A model generated the notes under the pieces. It searched no databases and was not told where the DNA came from. It saw nothing but the letters and a program-made list of their open reading frames with translations. 64,000 nucleotides of DNA from UBA9926 sp018645765 (GTDB lineage Bacteria; Pseudomonadota; Gammaproteobacteria; Pseudomonadales; Azotimanducaceae), in the NCBI GenBank assembly GCA_949372755.1, contig CASIBO010000002.1, positions 496,001-560,000 of the forward strand, read 5' to 3'. Each line of letters opens with the position of its first letter. Positions within the stretch are counted from its first letter, which is position 1. Shown here piece after piece: positions 26,257-35,567 of this stretch. A program made the translations under genes and the position numbers.

Positions 26257-29238
26257 ATGCGTTCAAGCAGAGCGAAGATTGCGTTGCTCGTGGCGTCTGG
26301 GTTTGTATTGCCGAGCGCGACCGTTGCGATAGCAGAAGAATCGGGTCGAAAGATTGAAGAAGTGATCGTAACCGCCGAGCGCCGAGAGGCATCGATTCAG
26401 GATACGTCGATGTCAATCACAGCCTTCACAACAGAGTTTATGGATGATTTCGGAATTCGAAATCAGGAAGATCTCCAGAACTTTGTGCCAGCCACGACCA
26501 TTCAGCCTTATGACGCCACGATTCGCGGCGTTGGTCGAAACTTCCGAGCACTAGGGGGTGACCCGGGTGTCGCGGTTTATATGAATGGTGTCTATTCCGA
26601 AGATCTGCTGACAGCAACCGCCCAAACCTTTTGGGATGTTGACCGAGTTGAGGTTTTACGGGGACCCCAGGGCACGCTTTACGGCCGAAATGCGGTGGGG
26701 GGCGCGATTAATATTCTTTATAAAAAGCCCGAGCAAGAAACGGATTGGTCAATCAAATCAATAATGGGTAACGATGGTCAGCTTGAGTCGTACGGCATGC
26801 TCAATGGCGCCTTTTCTGAGACGCTATCAGCGCGAGTCAATTTTGCGCTCCGTAATCGCGATGGCTATATCCAAGATATTGGTGATGGCCAAGATTTAGA
26901 TGGGTTAGGGGTTAAAAACTTTAATGCCCAAATTCAGTGGGATCCCAACGATAAGATATCGCTAAATATTCGTCACAACGGAATGCGGACTGACAGGCCG
27001 TTTGGTGGTGCGAATGGTGGGGGTCTAGTCGTTCTCAACGAAGAGGGTGCGGCGTCAAGAAACTATCACGCGTTGGTGCCTGGCTTTCGAGCAGTTGACC
27101 CGGCGGTGACGGATCCGTTTGCAAGTGGTTTTTTAGTGCCCAATGCGCCGGTTTATAACTTCACCAACCCAAACACCGGTGAGGCAGTGCAGGCGCAAAA
27201 TAATCGCGCTGGAATGGATTATGGCGATTTCGATGGATTGCAAAATGCGGCAGCCTCGTTGGATGGATTTAATAGCACCAGTCAAGCCTCAATAGATGCT
27301 AACAATCGGTGTGTGTTCCCAGACGAAATTAACGGAAGCGATATTTGCACTGGCACCAATGGCTTGAATCGGGAAGAATTTGACGGTAACACTACCCAGT
27401 TAAATCTAACCTACCAGCTAAACGATAGCGTTGAATTGAAGTATATCTATGGCCTGAACGAGTTGATCTATCGACGAACAACAGATGATGACAATACCGC
27501 GAGCCAGTTCCATGATCGGCAGTTTTACGTCAACCATGAAGCGTCTTACGAGTCACACGAATTGGTCGCGTTTGTTGATCTGAGTGAGGACATTACATTG
27601 ACCTCTGGGATTTTCTTCTACGACGCAACCATTGATCAGCGTGGTGATTTCTATAGCGCGGTTGGGGAGGCAAGGATGATAGACCCCTATGTTGACAACA
27701 CTGCGCTCGGTGCTGGCTTGGATTCAGTCTTATCCAACACGCTCGGTGCGGGCGAAGCGTTAACGCCCCTGCTGACCAATATTTCACTGTCTAATATGAT
27801 GCTTGCTTTGGGCATCGCTGTACCCGGTCAAATTTCTTTGCATTCGGCAAGAGAGTCCTGTGTTGGTAGCGATCGGTTCGGTTGTAACTCTAACGACTCA
27901 GTGGCCAACGCTGATGCGGGTGCAACGGCAACGGAAAATCCAAGCCGAAATTTGATGATTGGTCTGTGGACAGGCGACGACGGTACCAATCCTGACCTGG
28001 ACGTGCAGTGGGGACCCAATACTGTCGGCAGTGATCTGTTGTACCACACCCAAACCAATCGAAAAGCCTTCGCGGCATACACTCAAGGTGTATGGCAAGT
28101 TAATGACAAGGTTGCTGTGACTGCCGGGATTCGATACGCAAAAGATGAATTGGTTGCAGAAGAGAACCTATGGCGTTACACCGAGAGCGATTTAGGCGGG
28201 TTGATTGGGTTTTGGGGCGGCGCGTTTGGCATCAGTTTAGCAAACGGCGGCTTTGAGCAAACTGCAGAAGCCGCAGCAGCAGGAAGCCCTTTCGGTTTGG
28301 TGCTCGATGAAGCGGGTCAACCTACGCCAACTCGAAAAGCAGTCAATGGTGGTATTCCGATTGCGGTCAGCTTGTATAGACCTTTCGATCGTGAAGACAC
28401 CAAGACAACGTTCCGCTTAAACGTCGATTACGATATCAACGACAATGCAATGATGTACGCCTCTGTGACCACGGGCCACAGGGCAGGCGGTTATAACTTG
28501 GTGTTCTTTAGTAAGACGCCAACTTACGATCCTGAACAGTTAGTTGCCTACGAATTGGGCTACAAGACTCAGTGGATGGATAACTCGCTGCAACTGAACG
28601 GTTCCTTCTACTTCTATGATTATGAAAATATCCATACGGTAGCGACGGAGGTGAACAGCTTCTTTGGTACGTCAACATCGGTATTGCCGGCACCGGGTGC
28701 AGAAATTAAAGGTATCGAAGCTGAGTTGACATGGCTCGCAACCGATAGGCTGACGTTGGGCGGTAACTTCAGCTACACGCCTAACGAGTATTCAGAGGAT
28801 TTAGAAATCTTAGATCCCGCTGGCTTTGATCGGCCTGCTTCGTTGTTTGGCGCTGCAACGTCATTGAAAAATATCAACGGCAACCAGTTATTGGCTGTCC
28901 CAGAGTCTAAGTTTAACGGTTGGATATCGCATGCAACGCCGCTGGATTCGGGAGCAACTTTGACGTTCTCGGGTTCTTACAGCTGGATCGATAAGGTTTA
29001 TTATTCTCCCTTCGAGAATGAAGACGAGATGGCTGACGATTATGGCCGATTAGACTTGCGCGCGTCCTGGACGTCGGCTGACGGTCGTATGATCGTGTCC
29101 GGTTTCGTTAATAATGTAACGGATGATATCGGTGTTCTTCAGGTGCTGCGTTCCGGAGAAGAAGAGCATTTCCGTCAGAGCGCGGGCACCACCTTGCCTC
29201 GTTTGATGGGGCTTGAATTGACGGTTTCAATGAATTAA
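26257..29238 (+). CDS. TonB-dependent receptor, copy 2 of 3
   Basis: 993 residues; signal peptide, TonB box IEEVIVTAERR, plug and beta-barrel as in copy 1. The first ~150 mature residues are almost identical to copies 1 and 3, and 65 nt in the TonB-box/plug region are identical to copy 1 (22852-22916). The segment of about residues 473-584 is copy-specific and longer than in copy 1. Cysteine pairs in two loops (CVFPDEINGSDIC, CVGSDRFGC) are kept, probably as extracellular disulfides. It ends with a hairpin terminator, so it is likely a separate transcript. The substrate is not identifiable. Confidence 0.95.
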   Translation: MRSSRAKIALLVASGFVLPSATVAIAEESGRKIEEVIVTAERREASIQDTSMSITAFTTEFMDDFGIRNQEDLQNFVPATTIQPYDATIRGVGRNFRALGGDPGVAVYMNGVYSEDLLTATAQTFWDVDRVEVLRGPQGTLYGRNAVGGAINILYKKPEQETDWSIKSIMGNDGQLESYGMLNGAFSETLSARVNFALRNRDGYIQDIGDGQDLDGLGVKNFNAQIQWDPNDKISLNIRHNGMRTDRPFGGANGGGLVVLNEEGAASRNYHALVPGFRAVDPAVTDPFASGFLVPNAPVYNFTNPNTGEAVQAQNNRAGMDYGDFDGLQNAAASLDGFNSTSQASIDANNRCVFPDEINGSDICTGTNGLNREEFDGNTTQLNLTYQLNDSVELKYIYGLNELIYRRTTDDDNTASQFHDRQFYVNHEASYESHELVAFVDLSEDITLTSGIFFYDATIDQRGDFYSAVGEARMIDPYVDNTALGAGLDSVLSNTLGAGEALTPLLTNISLSNMMLALGIAVPGQISLHSARESCVGSDRFGCNSNDSVANADAGATATENPSRNLMIGLWTGDDGTNPDLDVQWGPNTVGSDLLYHTQTNRKAFAAYTQGVWQVNDKVAVTAGIRYAKDELVAEENLWRYTESDLGGLIGFWGGAFGISLANGGFEQTAEAAAAGSPFGLVLDEAGQPTPTRKAVNGGIPIAVSLYRPFDREDTKTTFRLNVDYDINDNAMMYASVTTGHRAGGYNLVFFSKTPTYDPEQLVAYELGYKTQWMDNSLQLNGSFYFYDYENIHTVATEVNSFFGTSTSVLPAPGAEIKGIEAELTWLATDRLTLGGNFSYTPNEYSEDLEILDPAGFDRPASLFGAATSLKNINGNQLLAVPESKFNGWISHATPLDSGATLTFSGSYSWIDKVYYSPFENEDEMADDYGRLDLRASWTSADGRMIVSGFVNNVTDDIGVLQVLRSGEEEHFRQSAGTTLPRLMGLELTVSMN

Positions 29239-29259
29239 CCGAAGCGATTTCAGAAGTAT

Positions 29260-29288
29260 AAAAAAGGCGGCCAACGGCCGCCTTTTTT
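29260..29288 (+). terminator. Terminator of receptor copy 2
   Basis: A-rich 5' arm then GGCGGCC, loop AAC, GGCCGCC and a T tract: a strong intrinsic terminator 22 nt after the stop. The following TATTTGTGACA is also found after the copy 3 terminator, so the 3' flank was duplicated too. Confidence 0.92.
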
Positions 29289-29479
29289 ATTTGTGACAAG
29301 CAAAATAAACTAGGTTACCATCACAAAAGTTGAAATCAGGGAAGATTTCTAAGCTGCAGTGTTGTAACCAAGGAATGGTTGCACTCAATGCTGTGGCAAC
29401 CTATCGATTATGCATCGAGCGATGAAGTCCCCTGTGGTCAACTCTAAAACAGAGCAATGATTATTCTACGGGGATAAAA

Positions 29480-32400
29480 ATGGGAAGTTTACAAAAGCAC
29501 TTTAAGCAACGGGACGACCAAAACAGTCGGTTACGCCTAGCGTTATTGATGGCTTTGGGTTTTGTCATGCCCTCTGCGTCAGTCGCGGTAGCGGAAGAGA
29601 CGGGTCGTAAAATCGAAGAAGTGATCGTGACCGCCGAGCGCCGAGAGGCTTCGATTCAAGATACGTCCATGTCGATCACGGCCTTTACAACAGAATTTAT
29701 GGATGATTTCGGGATTCGAAATCAAGAAGACCTCCAGAATTTTGTGCCAGCCACAACCATTCAGCCTTATGACGCCACCATCCGCGGTGTGGGTCGAAAC
29801 TTCCGAGCACTCGGTGGGGACCCTGGTGTTGCGGTTTATATGAATGGTGTTTACTCCGAAGATCTACTGACGGCGACGGCGCAAACCTTTTGGGATGTGT
29901 CGCGGGTCGAAGTTCTGCGCGGGCCACAAGGTACGCTCTATGGCCGAAATGCGGTAGGCGGGGCAATCAACATCCTGTACAAGAAGCCGCAGCAAGAAAT
30001 GGACTGGTCAATAAAGTCCATTATGGGTAACGCGGGTCAGCTCGAGTCTTATGGCATGCTGAATGGCGCCCTAAGCGACACCGTTTCGGCGCGAGTCAAC
30101 TTTGCACTGAGAAACCGCGATGGTGCGGTTCAAGAGTTGGGTGATGGTCAAGCCACAGACGGTTTGGGCGTCAAGAACTTCAATGGCCAGCTTCAGTGGG
30201 ATCCAAGCGATCGACTGTCGGTCAATGTTCGGCACAATGGCATGCGAACCGATCGACCGGTTGGTGGCGCTAATGGTGGCGGACTCGTCGTTTTGAACGA
30301 AGAAGGTGAGGCGTCTAGAAATTATCACGCGCTGGTGCCGGGTTATCGTGCAATTGATCCTGCCCAAACGAATCCTGTGGCAAGCGATTTCTTGTTACCC
30401 TCTGCACCCGTTTACACGTTTACCGACCCGGTAACCGGTGCGAAGGTCCAAGCTCAAAATAACCGAGCGGGCATTGACTATGGCGATTTTGATGGTCGAC
30501 AGAATGCCGCCGCGTCTCTCGATGGGTTTAACTTCACAAGCCAAGCTTCCATGGACGCCTACAATCAGTGCGTCTTTGCGGGTGATATCAATGGTTCCGA
30601 TGTCTGTGCAGGCACCAATGGTTTGAATCGAGAAGAGTTTGAGGGTGATACCACCCAGTTAAATGTCAGTTATCAGCTAACCGACAACATCGAACTGAAG
30701 TATGTTTTTGGCTTTAATGAAATCATGTACCGTCGAACGTCCGATGACGACAATACTGCCAGCAAATTCCACGATCGGCAGTTTTATGTCAATCACGAGG
30801 CGAGCTATGAGTCGCATGAATTAATGGCGTTTGTGGATCTATCTGACAACGTGACCCTGACCTCTGGAATCTTTTTCTATGATGCAACGATTGATCAGCG
30901 CGGTGATTTGTATAGCGCGGTAGGAGAAAGCCGATTCATCAACCCTTATGTTGATAACACGTCTTTGTCAGCAGAGGCAGCCAGTGTCTTAGGGCCTATT
31001 TTACGACCAGACCTGCCAGCTGATGTTGCAGCGGGCGCATTTACCGGGTTACCGGTCTCTGGATTGTTGAGTCAAGATGCGTTGTCCCTGCATTCAGCTC
31101 GCGATGCGTGCGAAGGCAGTGACTCGCCTTACTGCCAGCGCAATGGCTCAATCGGGGTAACGGATCCCGCCTTGGAAAATCCAAGCCGCAACCTGTTGTC
31201 TGCGGTTTGGTTGGGCGATAACGGCACTAACCCTGATCTGGACGTGCAATGGGGGCCGAATACTTTGGGCTCCGATGTGCTCTATCACACTCAAACGCAG
31301 CGAGAAGCGTTTGCTGCGTATAGCCAAGGGGTTTGGCAGATCAACGATCAATTCGCTCTGACGGTCGGTTTGCGTTATGCCTCAGATAAAGTCTTGGCAG
31401 AAGAAAACCTGTTTCGATATGCCGAGAGTGACATTAGTGGACTAATTCCATTTTGGGGTGGCGTTTTCGGTATCAATGCTGTGAATGGCGGCTTTGTTAC
31501 GGATCCATCGTTGATCTCAGCGCAAAACCCGTTGGGTCATGTCTTTGACGAGTATGGTCAGCCGACGCCAACGCGCCTAGCAACCAATGGCGGCTTCCCG
31601 ATTGCGGTCAGCCTCTATCGGCCTTACGAGCGCAAAGACACGAAGACGACGTTTCGCGTGAACCTTGATTACGACATCAACGACAATGCGATGGTTTATG
31701 CCTCGGTAACTTCCGGTCATCGTGGCGGTGGATACAACTTGTTGTTTTTCAGCAAGACGCCTACCTATGATCCTGAATCATTACTGGCCTACGAGTTTGG
31801 TTACAAAACTCAATGGCTCGATAATGCGTTGCAGCTGAACGGCTCATTTTACTACTACGACTATGAAAATATTCACACGGTTGCGACCGAAGTAAGTGCC
31901 TTCTTTGGGACGTCAACATCGGTACTCGCAGCGCCCGGTGCAGAAATCATGGGTATCGAAGCAGAGTTGACGTGGCTGGCGACAGATCAGTTAACGATTG
32001 GCGGTAACTTCAGTTACACCCCAAATGAATACTCAGAAGATCTGTTCATTCTTGATCCTGCCGGGTTTGATGCGCCTGCTTCGCTGTTTGGCGCGGCAAC
32101 GGTACAGAAAAACATCAAAGGCAATCAGTTACTGCAAGTCCCGGAGTCAAAATTTAACGGCTGGGTCTCGCATGTAACGCCACTGCCATCCGGTAGCACA
32201 CTCACGTTTACCGGCTCGTACAGCTGGATCGATGATGTGTATTACTCGCCTTTCGAAAATGAAGACGAGATGGCTGAGGCCTATGGTCGGTTGGACATGC
32301 GCGCTTCTTGGACTTCTGCCGATGGTCGAATGACGGTAGCTGGCTTTGTTAACAACGTGTTGGATGATACAGGCGTGTTGCAAGTTCTGCGTCATGGCGA

Positions 32401-32488
32401 AGAAGAATTCTTCCGTCAGACTGCGGGGACCACGTTGCCACGGCTTATGGGAATTGAGTTCACGGTCTCGATGAATCCGATGAATTAA
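29480..32488 (+). CDS. TonB-dependent receptor, copy 3 of 3
   Basis: 1002 residues. The N-terminus is longer and more charged (MGSLQKHFKQRDDQNSRLRL) than in copies 1 and 2 before the hydrophobic signal segment ending near VAVAEE; the RBS ACGGGGA 6 nt before the ATG supports this start. TonB box, plug and barrel match the others. The loop of about residues 487-590 is copy-specific (an Ala/Leu/Pro-rich insertion), while paired cysteines (CVFAGDINGSDVC, CEGSDSPYC) are retained. Its leader differs from the other two, so regulation may differ. Outer-membrane active importer; substrate unknown. Confidence 0.95.
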   Translation: MGSLQKHFKQRDDQNSRLRLALLMALGFVMPSASVAVAEETGRKIEEVIVTAERREASIQDTSMSITAFTTEFMDDFGIRNQEDLQNFVPATTIQPYDATIRGVGRNFRALGGDPGVAVYMNGVYSEDLLTATAQTFWDVSRVEVLRGPQGTLYGRNAVGGAINILYKKPQQEMDWSIKSIMGNAGQLESYGMLNGALSDTVSARVNFALRNRDGAVQELGDGQATDGLGVKNFNGQLQWDPSDRLSVNVRHNGMRTDRPVGGANGGGLVVLNEEGEASRNYHALVPGYRAIDPAQTNPVASDFLLPSAPVYTFTDPVTGAKVQAQNNRAGIDYGDFDGRQNAAASLDGFNFTSQASMDAYNQCVFAGDINGSDVCAGTNGLNREEFEGDTTQLNVSYQLTDNIELKYVFGFNEIMYRRTSDDDNTASKFHDRQFYVNHEASYESHELMAFVDLSDNVTLTSGIFFYDATIDQRGDLYSAVGESRFINPYVDNTSLSAEAASVLGPILRPDLPADVAAGAFTGLPVSGLLSQDALSLHSARDACEGSDSPYCQRNGSIGVTDPALENPSRNLLSAVWLGDNGTNPDLDVQWGPNTLGSDVLYHTQTQREAFAAYSQGVWQINDQFALTVGLRYASDKVLAEENLFRYAESDISGLIPFWGGVFGINAVNGGFVTDPSLISAQNPLGHVFDEYGQPTPTRLATNGGFPIAVSLYRPYERKDTKTTFRVNLDYDINDNAMVYASVTSGHRGGGYNLLFFSKTPTYDPESLLAYEFGYKTQWLDNALQLNGSFYYYDYENIHTVATEVSAFFGTSTSVLAAPGAEIMGIEAELTWLATDQLTIGGNFSYTPNEYSEDLFILDPAGFDAPASLFGAATVQKNIKGNQLLQVPESKFNGWVSHVTPLPSGSTLTFTGSYSWIDDVYYSPFENEDEMAEAYGRLDMRASWTSADGRMTVAGFVNNVLDDTGVLQVLRHGEEEFFRQTAGTTLPRLMGIEFTVSMNPMN

Positions 32489-32503
32489 TTACCAATTTTC
32501 GGT

Positions 32504-32531
32504 AAAAAGGCGGCCTATGGCCGCCTTTTTT
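32504..32531 (+). terminator. Terminator of receptor copy 3
   Basis: AAAAAGGCGGCC, loop TAT, GGCCGCCTTTTT: a 12-bp stem with a T tail, followed by TATTTGTGACA as after copy 2. Confidence 0.92.
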
Positions 32532-32716
32532 ATTTGTGACATCCAGTTTCCGTTCAGGTAAACTGCGCGAGCTGGTTAGATGACCGCACCTATTTATGAC
32601 CGCGTAGTTTGTGTAACACTTTCGTTTTCTTCCTCCGCTCGTAAGTATTTTGAAGTCTCTCAGCCTTCAGGTAGTGATTGCTGCTCTGGAGAAAACTCAC
32701 TTGTAAGGAAAGAAAA

Positions 32717-32923
32717 ATGGCTACAGTACGTGGACAAGTAAAATGGTTTGACGACCAAAAAGGTTACGGTTTTATCTCTCAGGAAGGCGGCAAAGATGTT
32801 TTCGTACATTTTCGCGCGATTACCTCACCTGGCGTTTCATCGCTTAGAGATGGCCAAGAAGTAGAGTTCGAAGTACAGCAAGGCGACAAAGGCCTACAGG
32901 CAGCGAACGTAACGGTTGTTTAA
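32717..32923 (+). CDS. Cold-shock-domain protein (Csp family)
   Basis: 68 residues from the ATG at 32717, preceded by AAGGAAAG; an in-frame upstream start at 32678 is not supported. The fold motifs RNP1 (KGYGFI) and RNP2 (VFVHF) are both present. Such proteins bind single-stranded RNA or DNA and melt secondary structure; whether this one is cold-inducible or constitutive cannot be read, though about 185 nt separate it from the previous terminator, leaving room for a long 5' leader of the kind used in cold regulation. It ends in its own terminator. Confidence 0.95.
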   Translation: MATVRGQVKWFDDQKGYGFISQEGGKDVFVHFRAITSPGVSSLRDGQEVEFEVQQGDKGLQAANVTVV

Positions 32924-32941
32924 TCGTTCGTAAGAAACTCG

Positions 32942-32976
32942 AAAACCGGATTGGGCCTCGTGTCTAATCCGGTTTT
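32942..32976 (+). terminator. Terminator of the cold-shock gene
   Basis: AAAACCGGATT pairs with AATCCGGTTTT around a 13-nt loop, with more T residues following. It lies 19 nt after the stop. Confidence 0.9.
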
Positions 32977-33021
32977 TTCGATTATGGCATTGACGGTTTT
33001 GATTCGGATTATAAACTGATT

Positions 33022-33079
33022 CCAGTATGCCAGTATGCCAGTATGCCAGTATTCCAGTATGCCAGTATCGCCAGTATCC
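33022..33079. repeat. 8-bp tandem repeat, about 7 units
   Basis: Unit CCAGTATG: three perfect copies, one CCAGTATT, one perfect copy, then two copies ending CG/CC, the sixth with an extra base. It is non-coding. An array like this is prone to slippage, so copy number probably varies between strains. Confidence 0.93.
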
Positions 33080-33268
33080 GAAGGTTACGGCGGCGCGATA
33101 GGTGACTCGCACCAGACGGAAATCGTGACCGTGAACGCCGTATTGCTCTCTGGAACGGGTTTTTCGAAATTGAATGGGGTTTTTTGTAAGGCCTTTCGTC
33201 GTGGGTTGTTCAGCTAAATGTCAGGAAAAAAATGTAAACTGATGATCCGTTGCCTTTGGAGGTTGGAC

Positions 33269-33619
33269 ATGATCTGGACTCTGCGCTTGATGCCGCTGCT
33301 ATTGTTATTGGGTTGCGCCACAACGCCGATTGTTGATCAAGCCGGGGTTGACCCGGAGGGTTATGAGGCCGATCTCAAGGAATGCCAATACTATGCCGAT
33401 CAGGTCAATAGTGGCCAGATTGTTGCATCCAAAGGGGCGCTCACAGGCCTATTTGGTGGATTGCTAAGCATGGCGGCTGGCAGTGAATCGAGTGCTAAAA
33501 AATCTGCTGGTGCCGGCGTTATGGCCGGTGGTGCTAAAGGTTTGGCCGACGCGGAAGCCAAAAAAGCAAGGGTCGCACGGCAGTGTTTAAGAAGTCGAGG
33601 GTATATCGTTTACGATTAG
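33269..33619 (+). CDS. Small glycine-zipper lipoprotein, function unknown
   Basis: 116 residues from the ATG at 33269, which has a perfect GGAGG 6 nt upstream; in-frame starts at 33218 and 33242 lack this. The signal peptide ends in the lipobox LLLGC. The mature part has an acidic stretch with a cysteine (DLKECQYYADQV), a glycine/alanine-rich zipper (GALTGLFGGLLSMAAG, GAGVMAGGAKGLAD) and the ending RQCLRSRGY common to small glycine-zipper envelope proteins. Probably an outer-membrane-associated lipoprotein; the role is unknown. Its 3' end overlaps smpB (convergent) by 4 nt. Confidence 0.78.
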   Translation: MIWTLRLMPLLLLLGCATTPIVDQAGVDPEGYEADLKECQYYADQVNSGQIVASKGALTGLFGGLLSMAAGSESSAKKSAGAGVMAGGAKGLADAEAKKARVARQCLRSRGYIVYD

Positions 33620-34092
33620 CGCCGGTAATCCTTCGCAATGCGCTGTTTATCACGCTGCCAATCTCGTTCTTTGATGGTGGCGCGCTTATCATGTTCCTTC
33701 TTACCAGATGCCAGTGCCAGTTCGCACTTCACCAAGGGACCCTTCCAATAAAGTGCCAAGGGTACACAGGTAAATCCTTTTTGTTGTACACCACCGATTA
33801 AGCGCGCAATTTCTCGCCGATTCAGTAGCAGCTTTCTGAGTCTTTGTGCGTCTGCGACCACATGCGTTGAAGCCGAATGCAAAGGGGTAATGTTTGCCCC
33901 CAAGAGAAAAGCCTCGTTGCGCTTAAAATAGATGTAGGTATCGGTCAGCTGGATCCGCCCTGCGCGAATCGACTTGACTTCCCAGCCCTCTAACACCAGC
34001 CCGGCTTCGAATTTTTCATGGAAATGATATTCGAAACCCGCCTTTTTGTTTTTCGCGATGGTGCCTGGATTTGATTTTTTTTTGGTGGCCAA
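33616..34092 (-). CDS. smpB: SsrA-binding protein SmpB
   Basis: 158 residues. Recognised by NKKAGFEYHFHEKFEAGLVL, EGWEVKSIRAGRIQL and the basic C-terminal tail KKEHDKRATIKERDWQRDK, which enters the ribosomal decoding site. SmpB binds tmRNA and is required for trans-translation. The tmRNA gene is in the same window at 10805-11184 rather than adjacent. The usual Pseudomonas-type neighbours ratA and rnfH lie to its right on the opposite strand, separated here by a sodium transporter gene. Confidence 0.97.
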   Translation of the reverse strand: MATKKKSNPGTIAKNKKAGFEYHFHEKFEAGLVLEGWEVKSIRAGRIQLTDTYIYFKRNEAFLLGANITPLHSASTHVVADAQRLRKLLLNRREIARLIGGVQQKGFTCVPLALYWKGPLVKCELALASGKKEHDKRATIKERDWQRDKQRIAKDYRR

Positions 34093-34193
34093 TGTCTTTA
34101 CTCGACAGGAATGCGCTTATTGTACGTCGTAATGGATGACTTGTGGATACAAGTCAAAATGGTGACAATAAAATGCGCAAGAGAGGAAGTGGC

Positions 34194-35552
34194 ATGCTAA
34201 ATCAATCAGAGTCGATGCATGGGATGTGGTCATCCCGCCTTATGTTTATATTTGCAGCAGCCGGCTCCGCTGTGGGCTTAGGTAATATCTGGCGGTTTCC
34301 GTATCTTGCTGGTGAGAACGGAGGCGGGGTATTTGTATTAGCGTATTTAGGCTGTATTGCGTTAATCGGAATTCCAATTTTGGTGTCGGAGATTTTGCTG
34401 GGTCGTGCGGGTAGACAAAGCCCCATCAATGCAATGCTCGTCCTAGCCAAGGCGTCTAATGCCAGCTCGGCCTGGTCAATCATCGGTTGGATTGGAGCGC
34501 TTGCGGGCTTCATGATTTTGTCGTTTTACGGGGTCATCGCGGGTTGGGCAATGGCCTATGTTGGCGATATGGTTTCCGGCAACTTCGTTGGGATTGAGGC
34601 GAACGCCGCGGCTAACAGTTTTGATGACTTTATTGGTGATCCGCTAAAAGTCGTTGGCTGGCAAACCGCCTTCATGGCGCTGACCATTACAATAGCCGCC
34701 CGGGGTGTGGGGCGAGGTCTTGAGATGACGGTTCGGTATTTAATGCCCGCGTTGTTTCTGTTGTTGGTTGTCTTAGTGTTGTACAGCGCGCTCACGACCG
34801 GGCATTTTGTTGAGGGTTTAATGTTCTTGTTTCAACCCAACTTTGATGATTTCAGCTCGAACAGTTTGATTACGGCCATGGGCCAAGCCTTTTTCACGCT
34901 GAGCTTGGGCATGGGTGCGATAATGGCCTACGGCGCCTACATGCCGAAAGGGTCATCGATCGTGGGAACAGCAGCAACGATTGCGCTATTGGATACGGGT
35001 GTTGCACTGATGTCTGGGATGGTGATCTTCCCTTTAGTGTTCGCAAATGGCCTTGAGAGCTCTGCGGGCCCGGGTCTCATGTTTATTACCCTGCCGATTG
35101 CTTTTGGCCAGATGGTAGGCGGTCAAATTTTCGGTACCATATTTTTTGTCTTGGTAAGCTTCGCGGCGATCACCTCCAGCATTTCACTGCTCGAGCCTGC
35201 CGTGGCTTGGGTGGTTGAAAAAACACGCTTAGGGCGGGCTCGGGGTGCCGTCTTGGTTGGCTTCATTGCTTGGCTGCTGGGTCTGGGTAGCGCTTTGTCC
35301 TTTAATTTAGGCGCAGAGTGGACCCTGACCAATGGCATGAACTTTTTCGATGTAATGGATTATGTCTCGAATAATATTTTGTTGCCGCTTGGTGGGATTC
35401 TCATTGCGATCTTCACGGGTTGGCTGCTTAGTGAGGACCAGTTGCAAGCCCAGCTAACAGAAGATCAAGGCGCCCTGCCAGTATGGCGGTTTCTGACGCG
35501 GTTTATAGCGCCTTTGGGTGTCTTGATCGTGTTCCTAGTGACTATTTTTTAA
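34194..35552 (+). CDS. Sodium-dependent NSS-family transporter (SNF)
   Basis: 452 residues from the ATG at 34194 with GAGGAAG just upstream; a GTG at 34143 and ATG at 34173 are in frame but add no family residues. About 11-12 membrane helices. The signature GSAVGLGNIWRFPYLAGENG carries the sodium/substrate-site unwound helix 1 as in LeuT-type transporters. Sodium-driven uptake of amino acids or related amines at the inner membrane is likely; the precise substrate is not readable. It interrupts the common smpB/ratA divergent pair and ends 15 nt before ratA, so it may be co-transcribed with ratA-rnfH. Confidence 0.94.
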   Translation: MLNQSESMHGMWSSRLMFIFAAAGSAVGLGNIWRFPYLAGENGGGVFVLAYLGCIALIGIPILVSEILLGRAGRQSPINAMLVLAKASNASSAWSIIGWIGALAGFMILSFYGVIAGWAMAYVGDMVSGNFVGIEANAAANSFDDFIGDPLKVVGWQTAFMALTITIAARGVGRGLEMTVRYLMPALFLLLVVLVLYSALTTGHFVEGLMFLFQPNFDDFSSNSLITAMGQAFFTLSLGMGAIMAYGAYMPKGSSIVGTAATIALLDTGVALMSGMVIFPLVFANGLESSAGPGLMFITLPIAFGQMVGGQIFGTIFFVLVSFAAITSSISLLEPAVAWVVEKTRLGRARGAVLVGFIAWLLGLGSALSFNLGAEWTLTNGMNFFDVMDYVSNNILLPLGGILIAIFTGWLLSEDQLQAQLTEDQGALPVWRFLTRFIAPLGVLIVFLVTIF

Positions 35553-35567
35553 TGGGCAGATAACGTT

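Larger units (their letters stand above)
32924..33268. other. Intergenic region after the cold-shock gene
   Basis: About 345 nt holding the csp terminator and the 8-bp tandem repeat; the rest shows no convincing gene. Confidence 0.5.

Noticed and set aside
33022..33079. CRISPR array
   Set aside because: Units of 8 bp are directly adjacent without spacers, so this is a simple tandem repeat.
32894..33112. Minus-strand frame reading YWHTGILAYWHTGILE
   Set aside because: The repetitive peptide is only the translation of the 8-bp array.
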